Shown here one piece after another: positions 26,213 through 34,712 of a stretch of 64,000 nucleotides of DNA. Source of the stretch: Solibacteraceae bacterium (GTDB taxonomy: Bacteria; Acidobacteriota; Terriglobia; Bryobacterales; Bryobacteraceae); contig JAJPJX010000071.1 in the NCBI GenBank assembly GCA_021324015.1, positions 18,414 to 82,413 of the forward strand, written 5' to 3'. Position numbers and translations under genes: made by a program. How positions within the stretch are numbered: position 1 is the first letter of the stretch; each line of letters opens with the position of its first letter. Below the pieces are notes generated by a model. The model did not search any database and was not told the origin of the DNA. It saw only the letters and a list, made by a program, of their open reading frames with translations.

Positions 26213-27208
26213 TCAACGCCAGGCGGCGGTGAAAATGTTGAATTCGTAGCGCTGTTTCGCGCCGCGATCGGAGCAAAAGACCAAGCGGCGCCCGTCGGGC
26301 GAAAACTCGGGAAACGCGGTGAAGCCGCCGAAGGAGGTCACCTGCTCGAGGCCGCTGCCGTCCAAGTTCATCAGGTAGAGCTCGAAGCGGCGCCCGTCGC
26401 AGTCGTGCTTGTTGGACGCGAACAGGATCTTTCGGCCGTCCGGCGTGAAGGTGGGCGCGAAACTGGCGCAGCCAAAGTTGGTGATGGCGCGCGCGTGGCT
26501 GCCATCGGCGTCGGCTACGAAGATTTCCATTTTCATGGGCGACGTGAGGTTCGCCGCCAGCAATTCCCGGTAGCGCGCCATGCGCTCCGGCGTGGGCGGC
26601 CGGTCGGCGCGCCAGACCAGCTTTGTGCCGTCGCGCGAGAAAACCGCTCCGCCGTCGTAGCCGGCCGCCGCGGTAATCTGCTTCTTGTGTGAACCGTCGC
26701 TGTCCATGGTCCAGAGATCCAGGTCTCCGGAGGCCAGCGAGGTATACACGATCCGGCCGGTCCTCCAATTCACCGTGGCTTCGGCGTCGTAGCCCGGCGC
26801 GCTGGTGAGCTTCTTCAAGATCCTGCCGCGGTCGGTGGCGAGATAGATGTCGTAGCTCGGATACACGGCCCACACATAGCCCTTGCTGCGGTCCGGGGGC
26901 GGCGGGCAGGCATCGCCGGATTCGTGCGTAGAGGCGTACACAATGTGCTTGCCGTCTTTGAGGAAGTAGCCGCAAGTGGTGCGGCCCTTGCCGGTGGAGA
27001 CCAGGTGCTCGCCGCGGCCGTCGGCGTTCATGATGAAAATCTGGTCGCAGCCATAGGGTGGATGGGTGGACTGGAAGATCAGGCGCTTCCCGTCCGGAGC
27101 CCAGTAGGCCTCGGCATTGGATCCGCCGTGCGTCAGTTGCACGAGGTCCGCCAGGTGCGGGGTCTGGGCGAAGGCGGCAGCGGCAAACAGCAGCAGCCAG
27201 GCGCGCAT
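26213..27208 (-). CDS. exported TolB-like PD40 beta-propeller protein
   Basis: 331 residues. Signal peptide RAWLLLFAAAAFAQ, then repeated PD40 blades: AYWAPDGKRLIFQST, AVFSRDGTKLVWRAD, PTFTPDGRKILFASN and EFSPDGRRLVFCSD. The six-bladed TolB-like fold probably binds a periplasmic ligand or partner. ATG at 27208 follows the true stop (27210-27212) of the MetE-like gene by one base, so the two form a unit. The longer open frame to 28357 is the MetE-like gene read in a wrong frame and is not used. Confidence 0.85.
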   Translation of the reverse strand: MRAWLLLFAAAAFAQTPHLADLVQLTHGGSNAEAYWAPDGKRLIFQSTHPPYGCDQIFIMNADGRGEHLVSTGKGRTTCGYFLKDGKHIVYASTHESGDACPPPPDRSKGYVWAVYPSYDIYLATDRGRILKKLTSAPGYDAEATVNWRTGRIVYTSLASGDLDLWTMDSDGSHKKQITAAAGYDGGAVFSRDGTKLVWRADRPPTPERMARYRELLAANLTSPMKMEIFVADADGSHARAITNFGCASFAPTFTPDGRKILFASNKHDCDGRRFELYLMNLDGSGLEQVTSFGGFTAFPEFSPDGRRLVFCSDRGAKQRYEFNIFTAAWR

Positions 27209-27209
27209 G

Positions 27210-28206
27210 TTAGCGGCGTCCTTCGAAGAGATCCCGGCCCTCCACCAGGGAGCACATCTTGGCGTCCGCCACGCTGCGTTGGAGCATCCAGAAGCCGCAG
27301 GGGATGAATATACCGGACGCGCCCGGGGCCGAGCACGGCGGTAGCGTGTTCCAGCCGCTCGGCGATCAGGCCGGGGGATTCGATCCCGTTGTCCTTGATA
27401 TCCACCACCCCAAGACCCAGCCCGATGCGCGGGTCCAGGTCCCGGAAGGCTTCCAGTTCCTGATAACCGCGGCGCGCGAACTCCAGCACCAGGTGGTTCA
27501 CTTTGAGGCCGTTGAAGAATGGCAACAGGTCCTTCCAGAAACCTTTCTGCACCGTCTGCCCGCCGTAGTTGCCGAAGCAGACGTGCAACGCACGTTCCCC
27601 GCGGATGCCTTCCAGCACGTGATTGATGGCCGGCAGGGCCCACTCGCGGTCCTCGGGGTGGCCGCTGATATTGGCTTCGTCCAACTGGATCACTTCCGCC
27701 TCGATGGCTTCCACCTGCTTGCGCAGCACTCGCGCGATGGCCATGCACAGGTCCGCGCGGGCTCCGTAGCGGCGGTCGATGAGCACCTTGGCCAGCATGT
27801 GCGGACCCGTGCAGGTGAACTTGAGCGGATGACGGGTGAGAGAACGGGTCAGCGCGTAGTCGCGCGGCAGATTCAGGGTGCCTTCCTGGACGTCGCCCAT
27901 CACGATACCAGCGGGCTCGCTGCGGTAGGCCAGTCCGGACTCCGCCCGGAACTCCCGAAAGTCGCTCATGGAGAAGCGCGCGCGAATGCCGTCCATCTGG
28001 CTGACGAAGTATTCGATCATCCCGTTGGTTTCCGGATGGCTGGGATTGAAGCGATTCAGTTCCCCGTCGGCCACCACGTCGATGCCTGCCAGCTCCTGGG
28101 TCTTGAGTACCACCATGATGGCGTCGCGCAGCGTCCCGCGGGAGGCGTCTCCGAAGAGCCAGCGTGGCGTGGGATAGCTCCCCACAACCGTGGTTTTGAT
28201 GGACAT
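27210..28206 (-). pseudogene. cobalamin-independent methionine synthase-like gene with a C-terminal frameshift
   Basis: MetE/UROD-superfamily methyltransferase (short MetE C-terminal-domain type). From the ATG at 28206 the frame reads cleanly (MSIKTTVVGSYPTPRWLFG; HVCFGNYGG with zinc-ligand His and Cys near residue 217; LEFARRG with a Glu ligand). After RVRYIHP (about residue 301) it runs into unrelated sequence. Reading on one frame over gives CGFWMLQRSVADAKMCSLVE and then GRDLFEGRR plus a stop at 27210-27212. That restores the normal family ending, with the last zinc-ligand Cys. The shift lies in a run of four C (minus strand) at 27300-27303. The total length is 3n+1, so there is one extra base or two missing. 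Sequencing error, recent inactivation and programmed shift are all possible. Confidence 0.8.
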
Positions 28207-28214
28207 AGCGTTTC

Positions 28215-28220
28215 ATTATA
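28215..28220 (-). promoter_or_regulatory. -10 hexamer of the MetE-like gene, leaderless position
   Basis: A perfect TATAAT on the minus strand, 8 nt from the ATG at 28206, with no Shine-Dalgarno in the gap. Confidence 0.65.
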
Positions 28221-28254
28221 CTGGGGCCGCGATCGCGGGTTTCCGGCGATGTCG

Positions 28255-28260
28255 TAGAAT
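28255..28260 (+). promoter_or_regulatory. -10 hexamer of the glycosyltransferase operon
   Basis: TAGAAT, 6 nt before the TTG at 28267. There is no Shine-Dalgarno, so the operon's mRNA is probably leaderless. Confidence 0.5.
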
Positions 28261-28266
28261 GAGTAC

Positions 28267-29280
28267 TTGTTGGACGCAGCCGTTGCGGTGGTGATCCCCA
28301 CATTGGCCGCCGACGCGAAGTTGTCGGAGTGCCTTCGCTCCCTCGCGAACCAGACACGCCGCGATTTTGAGGTCATGATCGTGGACAACAGCGGCGCGGG
28401 GTTGGCCCGGCGTAGTTGCGTGGCGGATACCGGCGCGGTCATTCTGGAAAACAGCCGTAACGCCGGCTTCGGCGGAGCGGTCAACCAGGCCTTCCGGCGC
28501 TCGCGGGCCCGCTACCTGGCTACGCTGAATGACGACGCGGTGGCGCACCCCGGCTGGCTGGAGGCGTTAGTACGCGCGATCGAGCGGCGGCCGGACGTGG
28601 GCATGTGTGCCTCGCAGGTGCGCCTGTTCGCGGAGCCGCAACTCGATTCGGCGGGAATGATGGTGGCGCGGGACGGCAGCAGCAAGCAACGCGGCCACCT
28701 GCGGCCGCCGGAGTGCTTCCCGGTCGAAGAAGAGGTGCTGTTTCCCAGTGGCTCGGCGGCGCTCTACCGGCGGGCCATGCTGGAAGAAATCGGCTTGTTC
28801 GACGAAGATTTCTTTCTCTACTGTGAAGACACGGACCTCGGGTTGCGCGCCCGCTGGGCCGGCTGGCGTTGCCTGTACGTCCCCGCGGCCGTGGTGGAGC
28901 ATCACTATTCCCACTCCGCCGGCCGGGCCTCGCGGCTGAAAGCCTACTACGTGGAGCGCAACCGGCTCTTCGTGCTGGCCAAGAACTTCCCGGCGGGCCT
29001 CCTGGCGAAGGCCCCGCTGGTCTCGCTGGCGCGCTACGCGTGGCACGTATGGTTCCTGGTGCAACGGCGGGGGAGCGTGGCCCGTTTCCGCCTGGAAGGG
29101 AATGGGAGATGGCGTATGGCCTGGTACGTGGTGCGGGCACACTGCGTCCTGCTGGCCCACGCGCGCAGTCTCTGGCGGAAGCGGCAGGCCATCCGGCGCG
29201 CGGCGCGGCTTTCCCCTAAGGCTTACCGCCGCTTGCTGGAATCCCACGCCATCAGCGTGCGGCGGATCGCAGAACTGTGA
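28267..29280 (+). CDS. family 2 glycosyltransferase (rhamnosyltransferase-like)
   Basis: 337 residues, GT-A fold, soluble or peripheral. VVIPTLAADAKLSECLRSL opens the domain, LNDDAVAHPGW (about residue 90) carries the acidic DxD-like site, and GLFDEDFFLYCEDTDLGLRA (about 175-194) is the acceptor/catalytic region typical of rhamnosyltransferases. Start: TTG at 28267, 6 nt after TAGAAT; no ATG fits. First gene of a tightly packed five-gene operon. It probably adds a sugar to a lipid-linked or surface glycan; donor unknown. Confidence 0.88.
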   Translation: MLDAAVAVVIPTLAADAKLSECLRSLANQTRRDFEVMIVDNSGAGLARRSCVADTGAVILENSRNAGFGGAVNQAFRRSRARYLATLNDDAVAHPGWLEALVRAIERRPDVGMCASQVRLFAEPQLDSAGMMVARDGSSKQRGHLRPPECFPVEEEVLFPSGSAALYRRAMLEEIGLFDEDFFLYCEDTDLGLRARWAGWRCLYVPAAVVEHHYSHSAGRASRLKAYYVERNRLFVLAKNFPAGLLAKAPLVSLARYAWHVWFLVQRRGSVARFRLEGNGRWRMAWYVVRAHCVLLAHARSLWRKRQAIRRAARLSPKAYRRLLESHAISVRRIAEL

Positions 29281-30029
29281 TGCCCACGCCTTCCCAGAGC
29301 CCCTTGTTGGTGATCGTTCCGGCGTACAACGAAGAGGCGGCCGTGGGGGATGTGGTACGCTCCATCCACCAGAGTGTTTCGGGCGTTTCGGTTCTGGTCA
29401 TTGACGACTGTTCGGCGGACGGCACGGTGGCGGCCGCTCGGGCCGCGGGGGCGGAGGTGCTCTGCCTGCCGCACCACCTCGGATTGGGGGGATGCGTGCA
29501 AGCGGGCTACAAGCTGGCCTTCGAATTGGGCTACCAGTACGTGATTCGCGTGGACGGCGACGGGCAGCACGACCCGGCGGATATCCCCCGCCTGTACGAG
29601 GTTCTGCGCACCTCCGGCTGCGAGATGGTGATCGGATCCCGTTTCGTGGAACAGAACGGCTCCCGCACCAGCCCCGTGCGCTCCCTCGGCATCCGCTTCT
29701 TCCGCATGGTGCTGCGGCCCATCCTGGGCAAGGCGGTGCGTGACCCCACCTCCGGGTTCGTGGGCGTAAATCGCACGGCCCTGGCCCTGTTCAGCAGAAG
29801 TTTCCCGCTGGAATATCCGGAGATCGAAGCGCTCGTGGTGCTGCAGCGCAAAGCGTTCCAGTTCCAGGAGGTGCCGTGCAAAATGCGCCCGCGCGCGGCC
29901 GGCCGGTCTTCTATCACAACCTTGCGCTCGATCTCCTACATCGTCCACGTGCTGTTGGGGGTGTTTGTTAACGTGCTCCGATACGACCGGCGCCTTCGCA
30001 CGGGGGCGCGCGGGAAAACCAAGGGTTAA
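29280..30029 (+). CDS. family 2 glycosyltransferase, dolichyl-phosphate mannose synthase-like
   Basis: 249 residues. VIVPAYNEEAAVGDVV and VIDDCSADGT are followed by VDGDGQHDPADIP (about residues 91-103), the metal-binding DxD of DPM1-type enzymes, and IGSRFVE and RDPTSGFVGVN further on. Such enzymes charge polyprenyl phosphate with a sugar, which GT-C enzymes then use. That fits the DUF2304 and TMTC-like genes just downstream. ATG at 29280 overlaps the last base of the preceding stop; GTG at 29277 is an alternative. Confidence 0.9.
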   Translation: MPTPSQSPLLVIVPAYNEEAAVGDVVRSIHQSVSGVSVLVIDDCSADGTVAAARAAGAEVLCLPHHLGLGGCVQAGYKLAFELGYQYVIRVDGDGQHDPADIPRLYEVLRTSGCEMVIGSRFVEQNGSRTSPVRSLGIRFFRMVLRPILGKAVRDPTSGFVGVNRTALALFSRSFPLEYPEIEALVVLQRKAFQFQEVPCKMRPRAAGRSSITTLRSISYIVHVLLGVFVNVLRYDRRLRTGARGKTKG

Positions 30030-30056
30030 AGGAGTTCTAGAAAGGAAGTCAGTTTC

Positions 30057-30416
30057 ATGGACCGCCTTTTGAATGCGATGACCATTGCCTGCGGCGCGGT
30101 CATCCTGCTGGTACTGGTTTCGGTGCGGCGCGCCCATATTCGCGTCGAGTATTCGGTAAGCTGGTTGTTAGCCGCCGCCGCCCTGGTGGTTCTTTCGCGG
30201 GCAGACGGCGTGCTGCAAAGCCTGGCTCGATACCTGGGGTTTTTGTATCCCCCTTTGATGCTGCTGCTCATCGTCGGCTGCGTATTCGTGATCATGTTTT
30301 ACCGGTTTTCAATCATCATCTCGAAGTTGCGGGACGACAACATCGCGCTGGCCCAGCGTATGGCCATCCTGGAATACCATCTGCAAGCGCTGAAGGACCA
30401 GAACCTACGTCCCTGA
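30057..30416 (+). CDS. DUF2304 family membrane protein
   Basis: 119 residues, three hydrophobic helices (ACGAVILLVLVSV; WLLAAAALVVLS; PPLMLLLIVGCVFVIMFY) and a C-terminal cytoplasmic coiled coil (DNIALAQRMAILEYHLQAL). DUF2304 genes are regularly found next to polyprenyl-phosphate glycosyltransferases, as here, and the protein probably partners the preceding DPM1-like enzyme. AGGAG lies at 30030-30034 and AAGGAAG nearer the ATG. Confidence 0.85.
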   Translation: MDRLLNAMTIACGAVILLVLVSVRRAHIRVEYSVSWLLAAAALVVLSRADGVLQSLARYLGFLYPPLMLLLIVGCVFVIMFYRFSIIISKLRDDNIALAQRMAILEYHLQALKDQNLRP

Positions 30417-30419
30417 CTG

Positions 30420-32150
30420 ATGAAGGCAAAGAAGCGCAAAGCGCTGGCACCCAAGCCGTCCCCGCCCGGGCCGCGGCCTGCCCCCGTGTGGGTATACCTG
30501 CTGGGATGTTTTGCGGCGGTTTGCGTCACCATGCAAGCATATTCGCCTTCGTGGAACGGTCCGTTTCTGTTTGACGACGACTATCTGCCGTTCAACACTC
30601 CCAATTTCCCCACCGACATTCGCTTCTGGATCTCTGGCGTCCGGCCCCTGCTGATGCTGACCTACTGGATCAATTTCCGGTTCTCGGGGCTGAACACGGC
30701 TGCGTACCATCTGGTGAATTTTCTGATCCACTCGGCGGCTGGAGTGCTCGCGTTCTTCATTCTGCGGAAGATTCTGGAGTTGGCCGGAGTAGTGGGCGAA
30801 AAACGCCGGATCCTGGCGTTGTTCGGGGCAGGGATCTTTCTGCTCCATCCGGTGCAGACAGAATCCGTGGCCTACGTGGCCAGCCGGTCGGAGTGCCTGA
30901 GCGGGATGTTTTTCCTGGCCGCCGCCGCCGCTTACCTGTGCCGTGGATCGGCACCGATCTCCTGGGGCCGTGCGGCCACCGTGATGCTGCTGGCCGGATG
31001 CGCTCTCGCCAGCAAAGAACATACCCTGGTCCTCCCGGCATTTCTGCTGCTGACGGACTACTACTGGAACCCCGGGTTCTCCTGGGAGGGCGCCCGGCGC
31101 AACTGGCGCTTTTACGTTCCGGTCGCACTGGCCGGAGCGGCCGGGATGGCCTTTGTCTGGCGGGTTTTGCGGCAGTCCGCCAGCGCCGGATTCGCGCTGA
31201 AGGATTTCACCTGGTATCAGTATTTCTTCACCGAATGCCGGGCCTTGCTGGTCTATCTGCGGCTCTTCGTGTTTCCGGTGGGGCAGACGATCGACTATGA
31301 TTTCCCGATCTCGCACACCATCCTGGAGCATGGCGCGCTCGTCGGACTGGCCGTGCTTCTGGCCCTGGCCGGCGCCGCCTGGTATTGGCGTCGAAGGTAC
31401 CCGCTAGCGTCCTACGGCGTGCTGGTCTTTCTGCTGCTGATGGCGCCGACCTCTTCGTTCGTGCCCATCCGAGATCCACTGGCGGAGCGGCGGATGTACC
31501 TGGCGATTCTCTGCCTGGTGTTGATTGCTCTGGAATTCCTGCGGCGCCTGCGAGTGCCGCTCAAGTCCCTGGCCGCGGGGTTGGCCGCGGTGGTACTGCT
31601 GGCAGGTGTTCTGACCTACGCGCGGGACAAAGTATGGAGGGACCCCATTACGCTCTGGCAGGACACGGTCGCCAAGTCGCCGCGGAAGGCTCGCGCCCAT
31701 TTTCAACTTGCCTACGCCTATTATCAGCGCGGCAGGTGCGGCCAGGCGGTGGCCGAGTACGCCAGGACGGCGCAGTTGCAGCCACCCGCATACGACCTGC
31801 TGGTGGACTGGGCGCAGGCCTACGATTGCGCCAACAGACCCGACGAAGCGCTGGCCAAGCTGAGGCAGGCCGCCACACTGGAGCGGAGCGCGCACGCTTT
31901 CTCGCAGATCGGCATGATCTACGCAAAACAAGCCAAGTGGCCGGAGGCGCTGGAGGCCCTCGACACCGCCGAGAAAATCAACCCGAACTACGCCATGACC
32001 TACGTATACCGGGGCAAGATTCACATGAGAACCGGGGAAATCGGGCTGGCGATTCAGGACTACGAGCGCGCCCTGTCACTCGATCCGCGGAACGCCGATG
32101 CCGCCGAGGACCTTGTCACGGCCCGGCGGCTTCTTTCACAGGGCCGATGA
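30420..32150 (+). CDS. GT-C glycosyltransferase with C-terminal TPRs (TMTC-like)
   Basis: 576 residues. About ten membrane helices (about residues 20-395) form a GT-C core whose first loop has the acidic LFDDDYLPF, where TMTC-type O-mannosyltransferases keep catalytic Asp residues. From about 410 come TPRs (ARAHFQLAYAYYQRGRCGQA; SAHAFSQIGMIYAKQAKWPE; AMTYVYRGKIHMRTGEIGLA). It probably transfers a polyprenyl-linked sugar to proteins or lipids on the outer side of the membrane, using the sugar lipid made by the upstream DPM1-like enzyme. Starts 3 nt after DUF2304. Confidence 0.82.
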   Translation: MKAKKRKALAPKPSPPGPRPAPVWVYLLGCFAAVCVTMQAYSPSWNGPFLFDDDYLPFNTPNFPTDIRFWISGVRPLLMLTYWINFRFSGLNTAAYHLVNFLIHSAAGVLAFFILRKILELAGVVGEKRRILALFGAGIFLLHPVQTESVAYVASRSECLSGMFFLAAAAAYLCRGSAPISWGRAATVMLLAGCALASKEHTLVLPAFLLLTDYYWNPGFSWEGARRNWRFYVPVALAGAAGMAFVWRVLRQSASAGFALKDFTWYQYFFTECRALLVYLRLFVFPVGQTIDYDFPISHTILEHGALVGLAVLLALAGAAWYWRRRYPLASYGVLVFLLLMAPTSSFVPIRDPLAERRMYLAILCLVLIALEFLRRLRVPLKSLAAGLAAVVLLAGVLTYARDKVWRDPITLWQDTVAKSPRKARAHFQLAYAYYQRGRCGQAVAEYARTAQLQPPAYDLLVDWAQAYDCANRPDEALAKLRQAATLERSAHAFSQIGMIYAKQAKWPEALEALDTAEKINPNYAMTYVYRGKIHMRTGEIGLAIQDYERALSLDPRNADAAEDLVTARRLLSQGR

Positions 32151-32151
32151 G

Positions 32152-33252
32152 ATGGCCGCCCTGCGGATCGGTGTCAACGCCCTGTACCTGATACCGGGCG
32201 GCGTGGGCGGTACCGAGATTTATCTGCGCGGCCTGATGGCCGCGCTTGCGGAAATCGACTCCTCGAACGAGTATTTCGTCTTCACCAATCGCGAAACCGG
32301 ACCCGACCTCGTCCCCAAGCAGGCCAATTTTCACTGGCGGCCGCAGCCCGTGCGGGCTTCCTTCCGGCCGGCCCGGATCGCTTGGGAGCAAACCGGCTTG
32401 CCGATGGCCGCGCGGGGCCTCGACGCTCTGCTGAACCCCGGCTTCACGTCCCCGATTTACTGCGCCTGTCCGATGGTCACCGTGATCCATGACTTGCAGC
32501 ACCGCCGCTATCCGGAGTTTTTCCGCTGGTTCGATCTGCCTTTCTGGCGGATGCTGCTGTTCGCCTCGGTGCACGTTTCCCGGTTCGTGCTGGCCGTTTC
32601 GGAAACCACCCGGGCGGACTTGCTGCGCTTTTACCGCCTGCCGGAAGCCAAAATCCGAATGGCGCCCCTGGGTGTGGACCCGGAAATGTTCGGGCTGGCG
32701 CGCCGCCCCGAACCGTTCCTTCTCTGCGTCTCCACGCTGCATCCGCACAAGAACCTGGATGGATTGCTGCCCGCCTTCGCCCGGGTCCGGCAGGCGCGCC
32801 CGGAGTTCCGGTTGGTGATCGCGGGTCTACGCGGCTTTGCCGCCGACGCCCTGGAGCAGTTGCGGACCACGCTGGGACTGGAGGGCGCGGTGGACTTTAC
32901 GGGCTGGCTGCCGCGCGAAGCCGTGCGGGATCTGTATGCCCGGGCCTCGGGGTTCGTCTTCCCCACGCTCTTCGAAGGTTTCGGGCTGCCCATCCTGGAG
33001 GCGCTGGCAGCGGGCGTTCCGGCCGCCTGCTCCCGCATCGAGCCGCTGACCAGCCTGGCCGGCGCTGCGGTCCTGCAGTTCGATCCTCGCGACACGGAAG
33101 CCATGGCCGCAGCCATGCTACGCCTGGTTCTTGATGAGGAACTGCGCACCCGGCTCGCGGAAGCCGGTCCGCGGCAGGCGGCCCGGTATTCCTGGGTCGC
33201 CACGGCCCGCACGACGCTGGATGCCCTCCAAGAGGCCGCCCGGACGCGTTGA
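32152..33252 (+). CDS. family 4 (GT-B) glycosyltransferase
   Basis: 366 residues. Two Rossmann-like halves: N-terminal LRIGVNALYLIPGGVGGTEI with the Gly-rich donor loop, and C-terminal FLLCVSTLHPHKNLDGLLPA (about 185) plus the E-x7-E motif in FEGFGLPILEALAAGVP (about 280). It likely works on the same glycan as the rest of the operon. ATG at 32152 begins one base after the stop of the TMTC-like gene; the longer open frame to 32098 would overlap it by 53 nt. Confidence 0.9.
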   Translation: MAALRIGVNALYLIPGGVGGTEIYLRGLMAALAEIDSSNEYFVFTNRETGPDLVPKQANFHWRPQPVRASFRPARIAWEQTGLPMAARGLDALLNPGFTSPIYCACPMVTVIHDLQHRRYPEFFRWFDLPFWRMLLFASVHVSRFVLAVSETTRADLLRFYRLPEAKIRMAPLGVDPEMFGLARRPEPFLLCVSTLHPHKNLDGLLPAFARVRQARPEFRLVIAGLRGFAADALEQLRTTLGLEGAVDFTGWLPREAVRDLYARASGFVFPTLFEGFGLPILEALAAGVPAACSRIEPLTSLAGAAVLQFDPRDTEAMAAAMLRLVLDEELRTRLAEAGPRQAARYSWVATARTTLDALQEAARTR

Positions 33253-33263
33253 CCGGAGGTCCC

Positions 33264-33851
33264 TCAGGGGTCGCGCAGGAATCTCCGGTAGGCGCCGTTG
33301 TTGTACGTGCTCCAGGGCGCAAAACCGCGCTCTTCATACAACCGGTAGGCGAAGTCGATGTTGGCCCTGCAATCCAACAGGTCCCGCAGATTTAACCCCG
33401 GCCGCTGGAGGTGGACGGTGTTGATCTGGAAGTAGCCCCAGTCGAGCGTGCCGTCGGAGTTGTAATGGTAAATCTCGCAGGCGCCGCGCGGATTTTCGGC
33501 GCGCTGGATCGCCAGGGCCACGCGGCAGGCCGCTCCGAACTTCCTGCAAGCGTACTGCTGGTAGGCTGTCAAAGGGCGGCCCTGATCGGCCTGCGCTTCG
33601 GAGGCCTCTTCCGTGGTCGTACGGACGGCCACCACCAACGGCCACTGGAAGCGGACGCGCACCGGCCATTGCAGGCTGAACGTATAGCGCGCATGCACCT
33701 GCGCCGCGAGATATCCGGCCAGCACGATTCCGAGCGCCAGGTACGGAGCAAAGCGGAAGGCGGCTGGCGGCGGGGCTAGCTTGCGGGCCAGGCGCCTGGA
33801 AGAGCGGGGGGTCGCAAGTCTGCGGACGGGTGAGGATCGCCGGGAACGCAT
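33264..33851 (-). CDS. membrane-anchored lytic transglycosylase-like protein
   Basis: 195 residues. Arg-rich N terminus, one membrane helix (FAPYLALGIVLAGYLAAQV, about 38-56), then a lysozyme-like domain. CRVALAIQRAENPRGACEIY has the presumed catalytic Glu, and TLDWGYFQINTVHL and APWSTYNNGAYRRFL match the SLT/goose-lysozyme substrate motifs. It probably cuts peptidoglycan in the periplasm. ATG at 33851 is chosen; upstream sequence in the same frame belongs to the preceding gene read in another frame. It lies 7 nt after the fuconolactonase-like gene, same strand. Confidence 0.75.
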   Translation of the reverse strand: MRSRRSSPVRRLATPRSSRRLARKLAPPPAAFRFAPYLALGIVLAGYLAAQVHARYTFSLQWPVRVRFQWPLVVAVRTTTEEASEAQADQGRPLTAYQQYACRKFGAACRVALAIQRAENPRGACEIYHYNSDGTLDWGYFQINTVHLQRPGLNLRDLLDCRANIDFAYRLYEERGFAPWSTYNNGAYRRFLRDP

Positions 33852-33858
33852 GCGGCAG

Positions 33859-34695
33859 TCAAGCGCCCAGGCGGTAAAAGCCGGCGGCAGTCCCGCCGAA
33901 TATCCGGTCGCGTACCGCCATGGTCTGTGGCCCGAGCGCCTGCGTGCAGGCGGCCAGCACCTGTTTCCAGCGCTCGCAGGCCAGCAGGCAGACCGGCCAA
34001 TCGCTGCCGAACATGAGGCGCTCCGGCCCGAAGAGGCTAGCGGCGTGCGCCACATACGGGCGCAGGTCGGCGGCCTTCCAATCCTTTGGGTCGGCTTCCG
34101 TAATCATGCCCGAAAGTTTGCACCAGACTTGCGGAATGCGCGCGGCAGATTCCATGTCCCGCGCCCAGCCGCTCCAAATCCTCTCGGCGATGCGCGGCTT
34201 GGCGATGTGATCGATGACCATGCGCAATTCCGGCACTCGATCCGCCAACCGCGGCACGAGCGGCAGATGCTGCGGCCGCAGCAATAGATCGTAGGGCAGA
34301 CCGCGGCGGGCCACCTCTCTCAGGCCCCGCAGCACGTCCCCGCGCAGGAGCCAGTTCACGTCCGGCTCGTCCTGTACGATGTGCCGCACCCCCTTGAACT
34401 TGGGATGCCGCTGAAATTCGTCCAGGCTGTCGCCCACACGCGCATCGGTCAAGTCCACCCACCCCACCACGCCCAGGATGATTGGGTGCGCCGAGGCCAG
34501 TTGCAGCAACCAGCGGGTCTCGGCCACCAGAGTATTCGCCTGCACCACCACGGAACCGTCGAAGCGATTGCGCTTGAGGATGGGCTCCAGGTCCGGCGGC
34601 AGATAGTTTCTGCGCAGCACGGACGGTGCGGGCGGCATCCACGAGTATTCGAATCGCTCCAGATCCCAGAAGTGCTGGTGCGCGTCTATTCGCAT
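33859..34695 (-). CDS. amidohydrolase 2 family, L-fuconolactonase-like
   Basis: 278 residues, TIM barrel. MRIDAHQHFWDLERFEYSW carries the HxH metal site, FKGVRHIVQDEPD (about 107), MVIDHIAKPRI (about 180) and LMFGSDWPVCLL (about 234) the remaining His/Asp ligands, all as in L-fuconolactonase and related lactonases. It probably hydrolyses a sugar lactone; no sugar-catabolic neighbours support one substrate. The ATG at 34695 is 6 nt from TATTAT, which it shares with the divergent lipoprotein gene. Confidence 0.87.
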   Translation of the reverse strand: MRIDAHQHFWDLERFEYSWMPPAPSVLRRNYLPPDLEPILKRNRFDGSVVVQANTLVAETRWLLQLASAHPIILGVVGWVDLTDARVGDSLDEFQRHPKFKGVRHIVQDEPDVNWLLRGDVLRGLREVARRGLPYDLLLRPQHLPLVPRLADRVPELRMVIDHIAKPRIAERIWSGWARDMESAARIPQVWCKLSGMITEADPKDWKAADLRPYVAHAASLFGPERLMFGSDWPVCLLACERWKQVLAACTQALGPQTMAVRDRIFGGTAAGFYRLGA

Positions 34696-34700
34696 AGGTC

Positions 34701-34707
34701 CATAATA
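34701..34707. promoter_or_regulatory. overlapping divergent -10 hexamers (bidirectional promoter)
   Basis: CATAATA reads as CATAAT for the plus-strand lipoprotein gene (6 nt before its TTG at 34713) and as TATTAT for the minus-strand fuconolactonase-like gene (6 nt before its ATG at 34695). The whole space between the two start codons is only 17 nt, so both genes must start from this element and both messages must be leaderless. Confidence 0.65.
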
Positions 34708-34712
34708 GAGGC

